Below the pieces are notes generated by a model. The model was not told the DNA's origin. It saw only the letters and a program-made list of their open reading frames with translations, and made no database searches. 64,000 nucleotides of DNA from Promethearchaeota archaeon (GTDB lineage: Archaea > Asgardarchaeota > Lokiarchaeia > Sigyniarchaeales > SOKP01), in assembly GCA_019057865.1 (NCBI GenBank), contig JAHLWP010000021.1, forward strand, positions 1-64,000. Direction: 5' to 3'. Both the position numbers and the translations under genes were made by a program. Position 1 is the first letter of the stretch; every line of letters begins with the position of its first letter. Shown piece after piece: positions 36,787 to 44,469 of the stretch.

Positions 36787-37242
36787 GAGTTATTCCTTCT
36801 TATTTTAAATTTCTCTCGAAAATATTTTAATTGATTTATACTAGTTTTTTATAGGGATTTAAGTTTATTAACTTTTTTTGTTGAAATTTTTATAAGAATA
36901 CCGATTAAAGGAGTTCATTAAGGATTTATTAAAAAAAATATTATTAAAATTTATATAAATTGAATCAAATAAATTTTTTTAATTTTCAAATGATCACATT
37001 AATTTATTAAAAAAAATTGAATCAATCTTTGATTACATAAGAGTTCTAAAGATTTTACTTTTCTAAATCATCAACATTTCAATACTATGATTTTTATGAA
37101 ACCATTAATGTCCAATAAGAGTTCTTTATGTAAATATCCAAATTATCATATATTCATTCTAACATCAATTCTATTAGATATGAAGTTTATTAATTGAATT
37201 TATAAAGTAATAAATACAAAATAAAAAAAATAAATTTAAAAT
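36787..37242. other. AT-rich intergenic region upstream of the mutase operon
   Basis: About 455 bases of very low G+C between two leftward genes. The mutase-proximal part should hold its promoter (TTTTATAGGGATTTAAG near 36850, + strand, is AT-rich but not a clear TATA). No open frame, structured RNA, riboswitch or repeat was recognised, including no cobalamin riboswitch. Confidence 0.4.
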
Positions 37243-38073
37243 TTATGCAAAATAGCTATAATGATTTACATAGTAAGGTTCTGACCAAACAGTTCCAGAT
37301 ATACCACCAGTAAAAGTGTTCCAGATTTCATAATGAATAAAAGACACACTATTGATAACTACATACCATATAGTATCAGTTTGGGGTTCTATATAAAACC
37401 AATCATCAACAGAATCACCATTATAATCTTGGCATAATATTACATTGAAAGCATGTCCGTATGAACCATAAGGGTCAGCAGGGTCTTGCCAACCATCATC
37501 TCCATCATAACTATAAAACATACAAGCTATCCTCATTCTCCAATTCATTACTTTAGCTCTACCCATAAGCATCGCAGAAAAGTCTCCACACATAAAAAAC
37601 TGACTATATTCAAACTCATCTGTATTATCACTATCCAACCAATCGATAACTTGGCTAATAGTGGGAGTATCGGGATCTGTTAGAGGATTTCCAACAATCT
37701 CCAATATTGACTGATATTGAGCAAATAAGGCAAGTAGTTCATCATAATCATCTAATAAGTCATCATATTCCCTTTGTAATGCATCTATTTCATTTCTCTG
37801 GTTAGTTGTCATATCTGTATAAACTATATTAATAGATATACCACCAATAAAGAATCCACCAACAAGTCCAATTATTAAACAAATTATTGCTAATTTTTTC
37901 TTTTTTCTTTTAAATCTTGTTTCATTAGATATTTTTTGAGGAGTTTTAGTTTCTTGTTGTGGTATTATTGCTTTCTGTTCAGGTTCAATAATTCTTTTTG
38001 GTGATGCTCCACAATTAGGACATACAATCCAATGTTCTTCTAATTTATTTCCACAATATACACAAAATACCAT
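37243..38073 (-). CDS. membrane-anchored transglutaminase-like protein with zinc ribbon
   Basis: A 276-residue multidomain protein: an N-terminal zinc ribbon (Cys4, Cys7, Cys18, Cys21), a basic linker, one membrane helix (61-84), an acidic coiled coil (90-125) and a C-terminal domain outside the membrane. The latter has a plausible Cys-His-Glu triad, Cys162 (MCGDFSAML), His207 (GHAFNVI) and Glu229 (YIEPQTD), as in transglutaminase-like cysteine proteases. It could cleave or crosslink surface peptides. Zinc ribbon inside and enzyme outside is a striking topology. Transcribed alone. Confidence 0.65.
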   Translation of the reverse strand: MVFCVYCGNKLEEHWIVCPNCGASPKRIIEPEQKAIIPQQETKTPQKISNETRFKRKKKKLAIICLIIGLVGGFFIGGISINIVYTDMTTNQRNEIDALQREYDDLLDDYDELLALFAQYQSILEIVGNPLTDPDTPTISQVIDWLDSDNTDEFEYSQFFMCGDFSAMLMGRAKVMNWRMRIACMFYSYDGDDGWQDPADPYGSYGHAFNVILCQDYNGDSVDDWFYIEPQTDTIWYVVINSVSFIHYEIWNTFTGGISGTVWSEPYYVNHYSYFA

Positions 38074-38211
38074 TTTTTTAAACCTTTTTTATTACTTCCT
38101 TATTTTTTAATTTTTTGATGTTTACATAAATAACAAAATAAATTTCACACATCCTAAAGTTCTATTACTATTTAAATTTTTCTTTGAAAATTGTTTGAAG
38201 AAAAAAATTAA

Positions 38212-38359
38212 TTATCTTGCTTCCATTTCCAAAAGAATCTTTTGAACTTCTGTGAATTGGTGTTTACAGTCTTGACATGATATGTAGATTTATAATCTTC
38301 GATACAATCCATAACATATTTTCTTCATCTTTCATTTCTGCTTCTATTTCTTTGTTCAT
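38212..38359 (-). pseudogene. small CxxC gene interrupted by a frameshift
   Basis: From ATG 38359 one frame reads MNKEIEAEMKDEENMLWIV and stops near 38290; the frame one base away continues as SCQDCKHQFTEVQKIL, LEMEAR and a stop at 38212. Joined by a one-base shift, they give a 49-codon charged protein with one CxxC pair. The start overlaps the end of the 38325-38525 frame. It may be a decayed gene or an assembly indel. Confidence 0.35.
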
Positions 38360-38525
38360 CAGTTTCAAATAATTTATAAATCGGTATTAAGTAAAATAAT
38401 TTGCTGTTATTGGATAAATTGCGTAATTCCTTAGAATAATATTCGTTTATGTTATTCTTTCCATTCCTAAGTTTGAAAAGATATTTCTCTATATTTGAAA
38501 TTATATTTTGGTCAGTCATTTTCAA
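38325..38525 (-). CDS. hypothetical small protein, possibly truncated
   Basis: A 66-residue, Asn/Lys-rich frame (NIEKYLFKLRNGKNN, then YLIPIYKLFETDEQ). ATG 38525 or 38519 would start it. Its last ten codons overlap another frame (ATG 38359) whose translation looks more protein-like, so the gene may in fact continue there after a frameshift. No family recognised. Confidence 0.4.
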   Translation of the reverse strand: MKMTDQNIISNIEKYLFKLRNGKNNINEYYSKELRNLSNNSKLFYLIPIYKLFETDEQRNRSRNER

Positions 38526-38656
38526 TATAATATAATTTTGGATAATTTATAAATATATTTATTTGAAATCATCTATATATTTAGAATATATATTAATTCA
38601 TGAACTATGAATTTATTTTAATTTAAGGTTAATTTATGATTAAGTGATAAATATTC

Positions 38657-39394
38657 ATGACAAAACTCATTTATTTAGGTTGTTTAAGTCAAAAAAATTA
38701 TGAACCTACATGTAAAAATGCCATAAAAATTATTAAATTCCTCGATGATGAATATAAAGTGCTTGATGATGCACCATGTTGTGGGTCCTTAGCTTTTAAT
38801 ATTTCTTCAGATGAGGAATTAAAAACTCATGTTCAATATGTAAATAATTGGTTTAAAGAGAATGATATAACTGAACTTGTCACAATCTGCGCAGGTTGTT
38901 ATAGTTATCTTACGAAATATTATAAAGAATTCTTAGTAACTGATTTTAACGTTGAAATAAAACATTTACTCCAATTTATCGCTGAATCTAGGAATTTAAA
39001 AAAGTTAGATCTACAATATTCAGGAGAGAAATTAAATATAAATTACCATGATGCCTGTCATTTAAGAAATACCTCAAAACCAATCATAGAAGAACCAAGA
39101 ACTATCTTAAAAAGTATTAAAAATGTAAATTTTAATGAAATGAATTATAATAAAACAAATAGTATTTGTTGTGGAGCTGGCGGAGGGGTTTATTCTATCT
39201 TTAAAGAAAATAGTGATTTCAATGCTAAAGCTATTTTTGATAATATGAAAAAAGGAAAAATTTTGTTAACTGCTTGTCCATTTTGTTATACTGCCCTGAA
39301 ACGCATAAAGGAAGAAAATAATATAAAAAAATCTATTGTTAAATTTGAAGATTTTATTGCTAATCTAATGGAAGGAGTTGATCCCATCAATTGA
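38657..39394 (+). CDS. LutA/HdrB-like CCG-domain Fe-S oxidoreductase
   Basis: A 245-residue protein with two CCG domains: Cys9 region, CCGSLAFN and CAGC in the first; HDACHLRN, CCGAGGGV and CPFC in the second. CCG domains bind non-cubane 4Fe-4S clusters in HdrB, GlpC and LutA/LldE. The length and the downstream LUD-domain partner match LutA of the lactate-oxidising complex better than HdrB. The TGA overlaps the TTG start of the next gene by 4 bases, so they are translationally coupled. Confidence 0.85.
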   Translation: MTKLIYLGCLSQKNYEPTCKNAIKIIKFLDDEYKVLDDAPCCGSLAFNISSDEELKTHVQYVNNWFKENDITELVTICAGCYSYLTKYYKEFLVTDFNVEIKHLLQFIAESRNLKKLDLQYSGEKLNINYHDACHLRNTSKPIIEEPRTILKSIKNVNFNEMNYNKTNSICCGAGGGVYSIFKENSDFNAKAIFDNMKKGKILLTACPFCYTALKRIKEENNIKKSIVKFEDFIANLMEGVDPIN

Positions 39395-40695
39395 ATGATA
39401 AAGGAAATGAGTTATATGAAGAAGTTAAGGTTAAAATAAATAGATTAAAAGAAGAAGATAGTTTAGAAAGAAAGTATTGGGATCTCTGGAAAATAGGTTG
39501 TTTTTTAAAGACAAAAGCTCATGATTTAAAAAATGTATATGAAGATACCAGCCGAGAATTTGTAGAGAAATATAAAGAACAACTCATAAAAATGAGAGAG
39601 GAAGTTCTTGAAAACTTAGATTACTACGTAGAAAAATGTATTAATGTGATGCGTAAAGCAAATAATTTCAAAGTGCATTATGTTAAGACTAATAAAGAAG
39701 CCCACCACATTTTTATGGAAGAACTTGGAGATAATAATGTTGTTTACAAATCTAAATCAAATGAGGCAAAGGATATTGGGTTAATCGATTTCTTAAAGAA
39801 AAATGATGTAATTATTAAAGAAACAGACTTAGGAGATGTTTTAGTTCAATTATTCGGTTATAAATTACCTAGTTTTCAGGTAGGGCCTGGAGCTCATTTT
39901 TCAATTGAAGATATCGTAGCTAAAATAAAAGAAATGCATGGTGTAGAACTAGAACCAAAACCAAGTGCAATTGTTGATTATTATAGGAAAACATATAGGA
40001 AAGAATTACTTAATGACGTAAAAGTTTCTTTAACGTCTGCTAATGCAATATCGGCTGAGGACGGTACGATAATTTTGGGAGAGAATGAGGGCAATATAAG
40101 CCTTTTAACACGCGCAACTGAAAAACACATTGTAGTATGTGGAATTCAAAAAATTGTTCCAACAGTTTTAGACGCTGTACTTGTAGCAAAAATACAGTCT
40201 AGAATAAATAATGTACCTTTTAATTACATTAATCTTATTTCAGGCCCTTCTAGCACTTCAGATATAAGAGGGATAAATGTTTTAGGAATGTATGGAGCAA
40301 AAGAGGTTGTGGTTATTCTTGTTGATGATTGGAGGATAAAAGCAATAAAAGAAAACCTATTTTATAAGGATTATTTAAAATGCATTTCATGTAGAACTTG
40401 TAATTTTGTCTGTACCGCAGCACGTGCTTTTGGTAATATTTTTGCTTCTAAATATGGATGGGGTGCTACTGCTATTCTAACAGACTATATTCACAATGGA
40501 ATCGAAGCCGCTGTCAAAGATGGATTATTTTTTTGTACTAATTGTGAAAATTGTTATCATTGGTGCCCAGTTTCAATAAATATAGGTGAAATTATGAGAT
40601 CTATGAAAAAAGAAGCAAAATTAGCTGGATTATGTCCTCCACCTCTAAAGCAATATCAGCAAAAAATACTTAAAGATAAGAATCCGTTTAAATAA
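39391..40695 (+). CDS. LutB-like LUD-domain Fe-S protein
   Basis: A 434-residue protein with a LUD (DUF162) domain in the first two thirds (TNKEAHHIFMEEL, GVELEPKPSAIVDYYR, the GPSSTSDIRG loop) and a C-terminal ferredoxin module with two Cys clusters, CISCRTCNFVC and CTNCENCYHWCP. This is the architecture of LutB/YkgF, which with LutA and LutC oxidises L-lactate to pyruvate. LutC is not seen here. The N-terminal 100 residues are a helical extension. The substrate in this organism is inferred only. Confidence 0.85.
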   Translation: MNDKGNELYEEVKVKINRLKEEDSLERKYWDLWKIGCFLKTKAHDLKNVYEDTSREFVEKYKEQLIKMREEVLENLDYYVEKCINVMRKANNFKVHYVKTNKEAHHIFMEELGDNNVVYKSKSNEAKDIGLIDFLKKNDVIIKETDLGDVLVQLFGYKLPSFQVGPGAHFSIEDIVAKIKEMHGVELEPKPSAIVDYYRKTYRKELLNDVKVSLTSANAISAEDGTIILGENEGNISLLTRATEKHIVVCGIQKIVPTVLDAVLVAKIQSRINNVPFNYINLISGPSSTSDIRGINVLGMYGAKEVVVILVDDWRIKAIKENLFYKDYLKCISCRTCNFVCTAARAFGNIFASKYGWGATAILTDYIHNGIEAAVKDGLFFCTNCENCYHWCPVSINIGEIMRSMKKEAKLAGLCPPPLKQYQQKILKDKNPFK

Positions 40696-40701
40696 AAAAA
40701 A

Positions 40702-41583
40702 TTATTTAGAACGGGTTATAATAAAATCCACTAATTTTCCAAGGTTTTTAACGTTTTCATAAACTTTAGGAGCATTTTCTTCTAAAAAATCTTTAAAAAC
40801 CTCCCAATTCTCCTTCTTGCCTGAAGGTGCCTTATCTAGTAATTTTTTAACTTCATTAAAGTCGTAGGCAAAGATTAAAGCATTGTCAACTCTATTAGCA
40901 TCATTACATAATAGAAAAAGATAATAATCATTTAAATCCCAAGGATTTAAAACATGAGCAGGTTTGTTTCCATCCCCGGCACTCTTACCTCTTAATAAAC
41001 GTGTATCTACCTGTGTTGGTAATACCATATTAAAATTTATATTCTCTCGTTTATATTCCATTGTCATGGATTTTTGTAACCCTACGACAGCAAATTTACT
41101 TGCAACGTAGGCAGCGAGTTTTGATGGAGCATTTGGATATGCTTCGCTTCCAGTGATTATAAACCTTGCTTTTTCCTTCTTATCATCCTTCTTCAGGTAA
41201 GAATAAGCCGCTTTAAAAGTATAGAACACTCCTAGTATATTAACATTTAAGATTTCAGAAAATTTCTCATTGATAAACTCATGAGTTGTCCACATTCGAG
41301 AATATCCCGCATTGGCAACAATTCCATTAAGTAAACCTAATTCATTATGAAATGTTTGAAATGCCGCTTCAACTTCTTCAAATTTAGTTATATCTGCTGT
41401 TTTAGCAACAACTTTTACTCCAACTCCTAATTCTTCAATTTCCTTTTTCGAAATATTTAATTCTTCTGAAGTTCTAGAGACTAATCCAATATTAGCACCT
41501 TCTTTAGCGCATGCTATTGCTATCGCCTTCCCTATCCCTCTACCTGAGCCAGTAATTACAACATTTTTTCCTTTTAACAACAT
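40702..41583 (-). CDS. short-chain dehydrogenase/reductase
   Basis: NAD(P)-dependent SDR, 293 residues. TGSGRGIGK cofactor loop, NAGYS motif, catalytic Ser in ITGSEAYPN and Tyr-x3-Lys in YVASKFA. After the core comes an extra helical tail of about 45 residues. The acceptor cannot be told; there is no clear fatty-acid signature. It converges on the LutB-like gene with a 6-base gap. Confidence 0.88.
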   Translation of the reverse strand: MLLKGKNVVITGSGRGIGKAIAIACAKEGANIGLVSRTSEELNISKKEIEELGVGVKVVAKTADITKFEEVEAAFQTFHNELGLLNGIVANAGYSRMWTTHEFINEKFSEILNVNILGVFYTFKAAYSYLKKDDKKEKARFIITGSEAYPNAPSKLAAYVASKFAVVGLQKSMTMEYKRENINFNMVLPTQVDTRLLRGKSAGDGNKPAHVLNPWDLNDYYLFLLCNDANRVDNALIFAYDFNEVKKLLDKAPSGKKENWEVFKDFLEENAPKVYENVKNLGKLVDFIITRSK

Positions 41584-41676
41584 GATTTTTTATAAAAATT
41601 TGATTACAATTATTAATTTTATAAAAAAGTAATAAGAATTTTAAATTTTAAGGGAACTTTTGAGGTCTCCCATTAA

Positions 41677-42810
41677 TTATGAAACTTTATATGCTTCATT
41701 AATAGCAGAACACCCCCCACACCTCACACACCCTGCTACATTTTCTAAAGGATTAACTCCATATTGCTTCATTAATCTTCCAGCATTAAGATAAATTTCT
41801 AGTAAATTTTCATAATTAGTTATTGGAAGATCTTTTTTCCCCGGGATTGAGCGAACTGGAGTAATAAACGGAATAACGCCAAGCGAAATTACTTTTTCTA
41901 TATCCTTAATAAAATCCTCTTTAGATTCCCCAAAGCCAGTTAAAACATAAGTTTCTACTTGATTTTTTCCAAAAGCCTCTAAAGCCTGAATCCAATTTTT
42001 CTCAAACACGTCATATGGAATATGAGCCTTTCCAGGAGTAATTTCTTTTCTTAAATTCTCATCCAGAATCTCTATATGTATACCTATTGTATCAGCACCA
42101 GCTTCTTTCAATTTATTTATGTATTCTAAATCCTCTAAAGCTTCAATTTGCACATGCAATGGGATATCTGGATGATTTCTTTTTATACCCCCTAATAATT
42201 CAATATATCGATTAGCACCTTTATCAACTGTCTCTTCTGTGCCACTGGTTAATGTCATATGAGAACATCGACCTTCTTTTTTAGCGGCTGTAATAACTTC
42301 TGACATCTGTTTATAGTTCTTTTCTAAAATAGTAGTATCATATGATAAACTTAATTCAATGCCACAAAACTTGCACGCTTCCCCACATGCCCAATATACA
42401 CATTTTTGATATATTGTACTTGCTAAACAAGCAATTCCATGTACTAAAGCGATTCTCCTCATCTCAATGCCATCAGATGTTTTTAAATCATAAAATTGTG
42501 GATTATTAACTAGTTTTACTTTCCCAAAGCTTCTCTTTTTCTTCTCATCGTAAATTTCAAAGAATTCTTCCCTCTTTTGTTTTAAAATAAGACTGGTCTT
42601 TGTTTTGTCGTTCCATAAAACTGCATTTACTAAAGTTTTATTATCTTCTAGTAAAAAATACCTACCTCCAAGAGGACCAGCTCCACCTTTGCGACCAAAA
42701 TTAATTTCAATTCCTTGTTCTTTATAATACTCAATTAATTGTTTATCTAAGAAAATTCCTTTACATAATAATTCAGTCTTTTGTTCTAATGCTGTAAGAG
42801 GATCTATCAT
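41677..42810 (-). CDS. radical SAM protein, MSMEG_0568-like
   Basis: A 377-residue radical SAM enzyme with the 4Fe-4S/SAM triad CGEACKFC, a Gly-rich N-terminal motif GRKGGAGP, the ITPGKAHIP segment and a C-terminal CVRCGGC that probably ligates a second cluster. This combination matches the MSMEG_0568 family, found in many bacteria beside a nitrilase-type gene cluster whose product is unknown. None of those partners is visible here. Monocistronic, following a B12-independent design (no cobalamin domain). Confidence 0.78.
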   Translation of the reverse strand: MIDPLTALEQKTELLCKGIFLDKQLIEYYKEQGIEINFGRKGGAGPLGGRYFLLEDNKTLVNAVLWNDKTKTSLILKQKREEFFEIYDEKKKRSFGKVKLVNNPQFYDLKTSDGIEMRRIALVHGIACLASTIYQKCVYWACGEACKFCGIELSLSYDTTILEKNYKQMSEVITAAKKEGRCSHMTLTSGTEETVDKGANRYIELLGGIKRNHPDIPLHVQIEALEDLEYINKLKEAGADTIGIHIEILDENLRKEITPGKAHIPYDVFEKNWIQALEAFGKNQVETYVLTGFGESKEDFIKDIEKVISLGVIPFITPVRSIPGKKDLPITNYENLLEIYLNAGRLMKQYGVNPLENVAGCVRCGGCSAINEAYKVS

Positions 42811-42966
42811 ATTAATAAAATTAGATTATTATTAATCTTCATGGATTTAAATTATCTCGCTTATTTAATTTTAAGTGTTATTAAAAGAAAGAAAATTTTA
42901 TTAACTAATCTATAGTATTCATATTTAATCAATTTTTATAACTCAATATATAAAAGGTGTGAATTT

Positions 42967-43380
42967 TTGCCACGTGTTGAAAAAACAATAGATATTGCAG
43001 CATCCCAAGATAAAATTTTCGAGATTATAGACGATGATGATAATTATCCTAAGTGGAATATTGTTGTAAATGAAGTAACTAAACTTGGTGAAGGTAATTA
43101 TTTTTTTAAAACAAATGTTGGAGATATAACGTCTACTCGTATAGAAACAAATGCCCCTGAAAGTCTTTCTGCTACTCAAGAAGGAAGTCCAATGACAAGT
43201 TTAGGTTACGTTTTAAAACCTAAGGGAGAAAATGTAGAAGCGACAATTTGGGCTGAATTTGATGATCCAGGTCAAGAATCAATACTTGGAATCGCTGCAG
43301 AAATGCTCTTAAAAAGCTTGAAGAAATACGCTGAATATCTTGAAGCGGGTGAAAATCCAGATGAGTTCAGTAAAAAATAA
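42967..43380 (+). CDS. SRPBCC (START-like) domain protein, paralogue 2
   Basis: A 137-residue helix-grip protein, clearly paralogous to the 12106 gene (shared WNI, GD-I-ST, GYVL-PKG, WAEF-DP, QESILG and the C-terminal SLKKYAEYLE helix). TTG 42967 is preceded by AAAGGTG with the same spacing as in paralogue 1, and the gene is likewise followed by a T10 run. It should bind a hydrophobic ligand such as a lipid or polyketide-like molecule. Confidence 0.82.
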   Translation: MPRVEKTIDIAASQDKIFEIIDDDDNYPKWNIVVNEVTKLGEGNYFFKTNVGDITSTRIETNAPESLSATQEGSPMTSLGYVLKPKGENVEATIWAEFDDPGQESILGIAAEMLLKSLKKYAEYLEAGENPDEFSKK

Positions 43381-43405
43381 ATGAAATTTTAAAGCTTAAA
43401 TCATC

Positions 43406-43415
43406 TTTTTTTTTT
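43406..43415 (+). terminator. poly-T terminator after SRPBCC gene 2
   Basis: Ten T about 25 bases past the stop, the same arrangement as after the paralogue at 12106. Confidence 0.5.
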
Positions 43416-43534
43416 ACTTTTATAAGAATTACAGTTATGCATAACTATTTTACGAATTCTCTTTTTCTACGAAAAATTTTTTAATCATTCATTATTACTT
43501 CATGTGTATTTTAATTTAAAAAAGTGAAAAAGAA

Positions 43535-44167
43535 ATGGCTCATCGAAGACCTTGGAAATGTTATTCGAAATGGACTCGTAGACCCTATCAATACAAAAGA
43601 AGTTCAAATCGTAGGCGGGAATTTGCTCGGGGTGGAGCTCAGTCCAAAATAGTTCGTTTTTGGGGTGGAAACAAGGAAGCTCCATGGGAGGATTGGGAAC
43701 TTGTCGTTGGGTTGAAGGTTAATTCTCAAGTCCAGATCTCTTCAAACACGCTCGAAGCTATAAGAATTACTATAAATGGTGTTCTTCAAAGAAAACTAGG
43801 AAGACAGAATTATCGGCTTCGAATTCGTCCTAAACCATTTCAAAAGATTCGAGAGAATCGTATGTTGGCTTTTGCTGGCGCAGATCGGGTACAATCAGGT
43901 ATGAGGAATTCTTTTGGGAGATCTACTGGAGTATGCGCCCGAGTTAGAGCAGGTCAAATTATTGTTGATGTAGGTACTTATATAAGAAACCTTCCATTAG
44001 TAAGAGATAGACTTAGAGTAGCAAACATGAAAGTACCAAGTTCATGCCAAATTGTTATTCTTAAGTATAAGACTCCAGAACTCTTAAAACAGTCAGGATT
44101 GCCATTATATGACGATAAAAAAAGAAGAGAAATACCTCTTTATGAATTAGAATTTGCGACTGCTTAA
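43535..44167 (+). CDS. rpl10e: large-subunit ribosomal protein L10e (uL16)
   Basis: Archaeal/eukaryotic L10e (210 residues), the homologue of bacterial L16, near the tRNA path of the 50S subunit. MAHRRPWKCY at the start, the basic RRREFARGG segment, LQISSN-like strands and GVCARVRAGQIIVDV are family features, and the core is well conserved. A C-terminal extension of about 25 residues beyond the usual archaeal length is present. It stands alone rather than in a ribosomal operon, common for this gene. ATG follows an AAAGTGAAAAAGAA leader without a strong ribosome site. Confidence 0.96.
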   Translation: MAHRRPWKCYSKWTRRPYQYKRSSNRRREFARGGAQSKIVRFWGGNKEAPWEDWELVVGLKVNSQVQISSNTLEAIRITINGVLQRKLGRQNYRLRIRPKPFQKIRENRMLAFAGADRVQSGMRNSFGRSTGVCARVRAGQIIVDVGTYIRNLPLVRDRLRVANMKVPSSCQIVILKYKTPELLKQSGLPLYDDKKRREIPLYELEFATA

Positions 44168-44197
44168 TATTCAAATATAAGTGTAAATAAACTCTCT

Positions 44198-44346
44198 CTA
44201 TTTTTCATTACTTAAAACTTCTTCAGATTTTTTAAGAATTTGCATTAAGAAAATGCCCACAATAATTATTCCATGGCTTTTGCAAGATGAAGAATAAGAG
44301 TATTAATTATACCAAATAATAGACCTAAAGCAATAGAATCTACCAT
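44198..44346 (-). pseudogene. frameshifted small membrane protein gene
   Basis: ATG 44346 opens MVDSIALGLLFGIINTLIL, a good membrane helix, then runs LHLAKAME and stops. The frame one base over, joined within CATGG near 44272, continues as HGIIIVGIFLMQILKKSEE and ends at 44198. The sum is a roughly 49-residue two-helix membrane protein with a single frameshift. No family identified; decay or an assembly indel are both possible. The remainder of the 300-base spacer before 44470 is AT-rich with nothing seen. Confidence 0.4.
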
Positions 44347-44469
44347 GGAATCATTTGTAATGATTTTAATTCTAGTTTATTTAACTATGAAAAATTATAA
44401 ATTATAATTGATTTTAAGAAATTTAAAATTATCCGGTTTTGGGAAATTTTCCATTGAAATAACGTAATG

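Noticed and set aside
36787-37242. Possible cobalamin riboswitch upstream of the B12 mutase operon
   Set aside because: No B12-box or conserved GC-rich helices; sequence is low-complexity A/T.
38520-38656. Possible CRISPR or repeat region because of repeated TATA/ATTTA words
   Set aside because: Only simple AT-rich sequence; no direct repeats with regular spacers.
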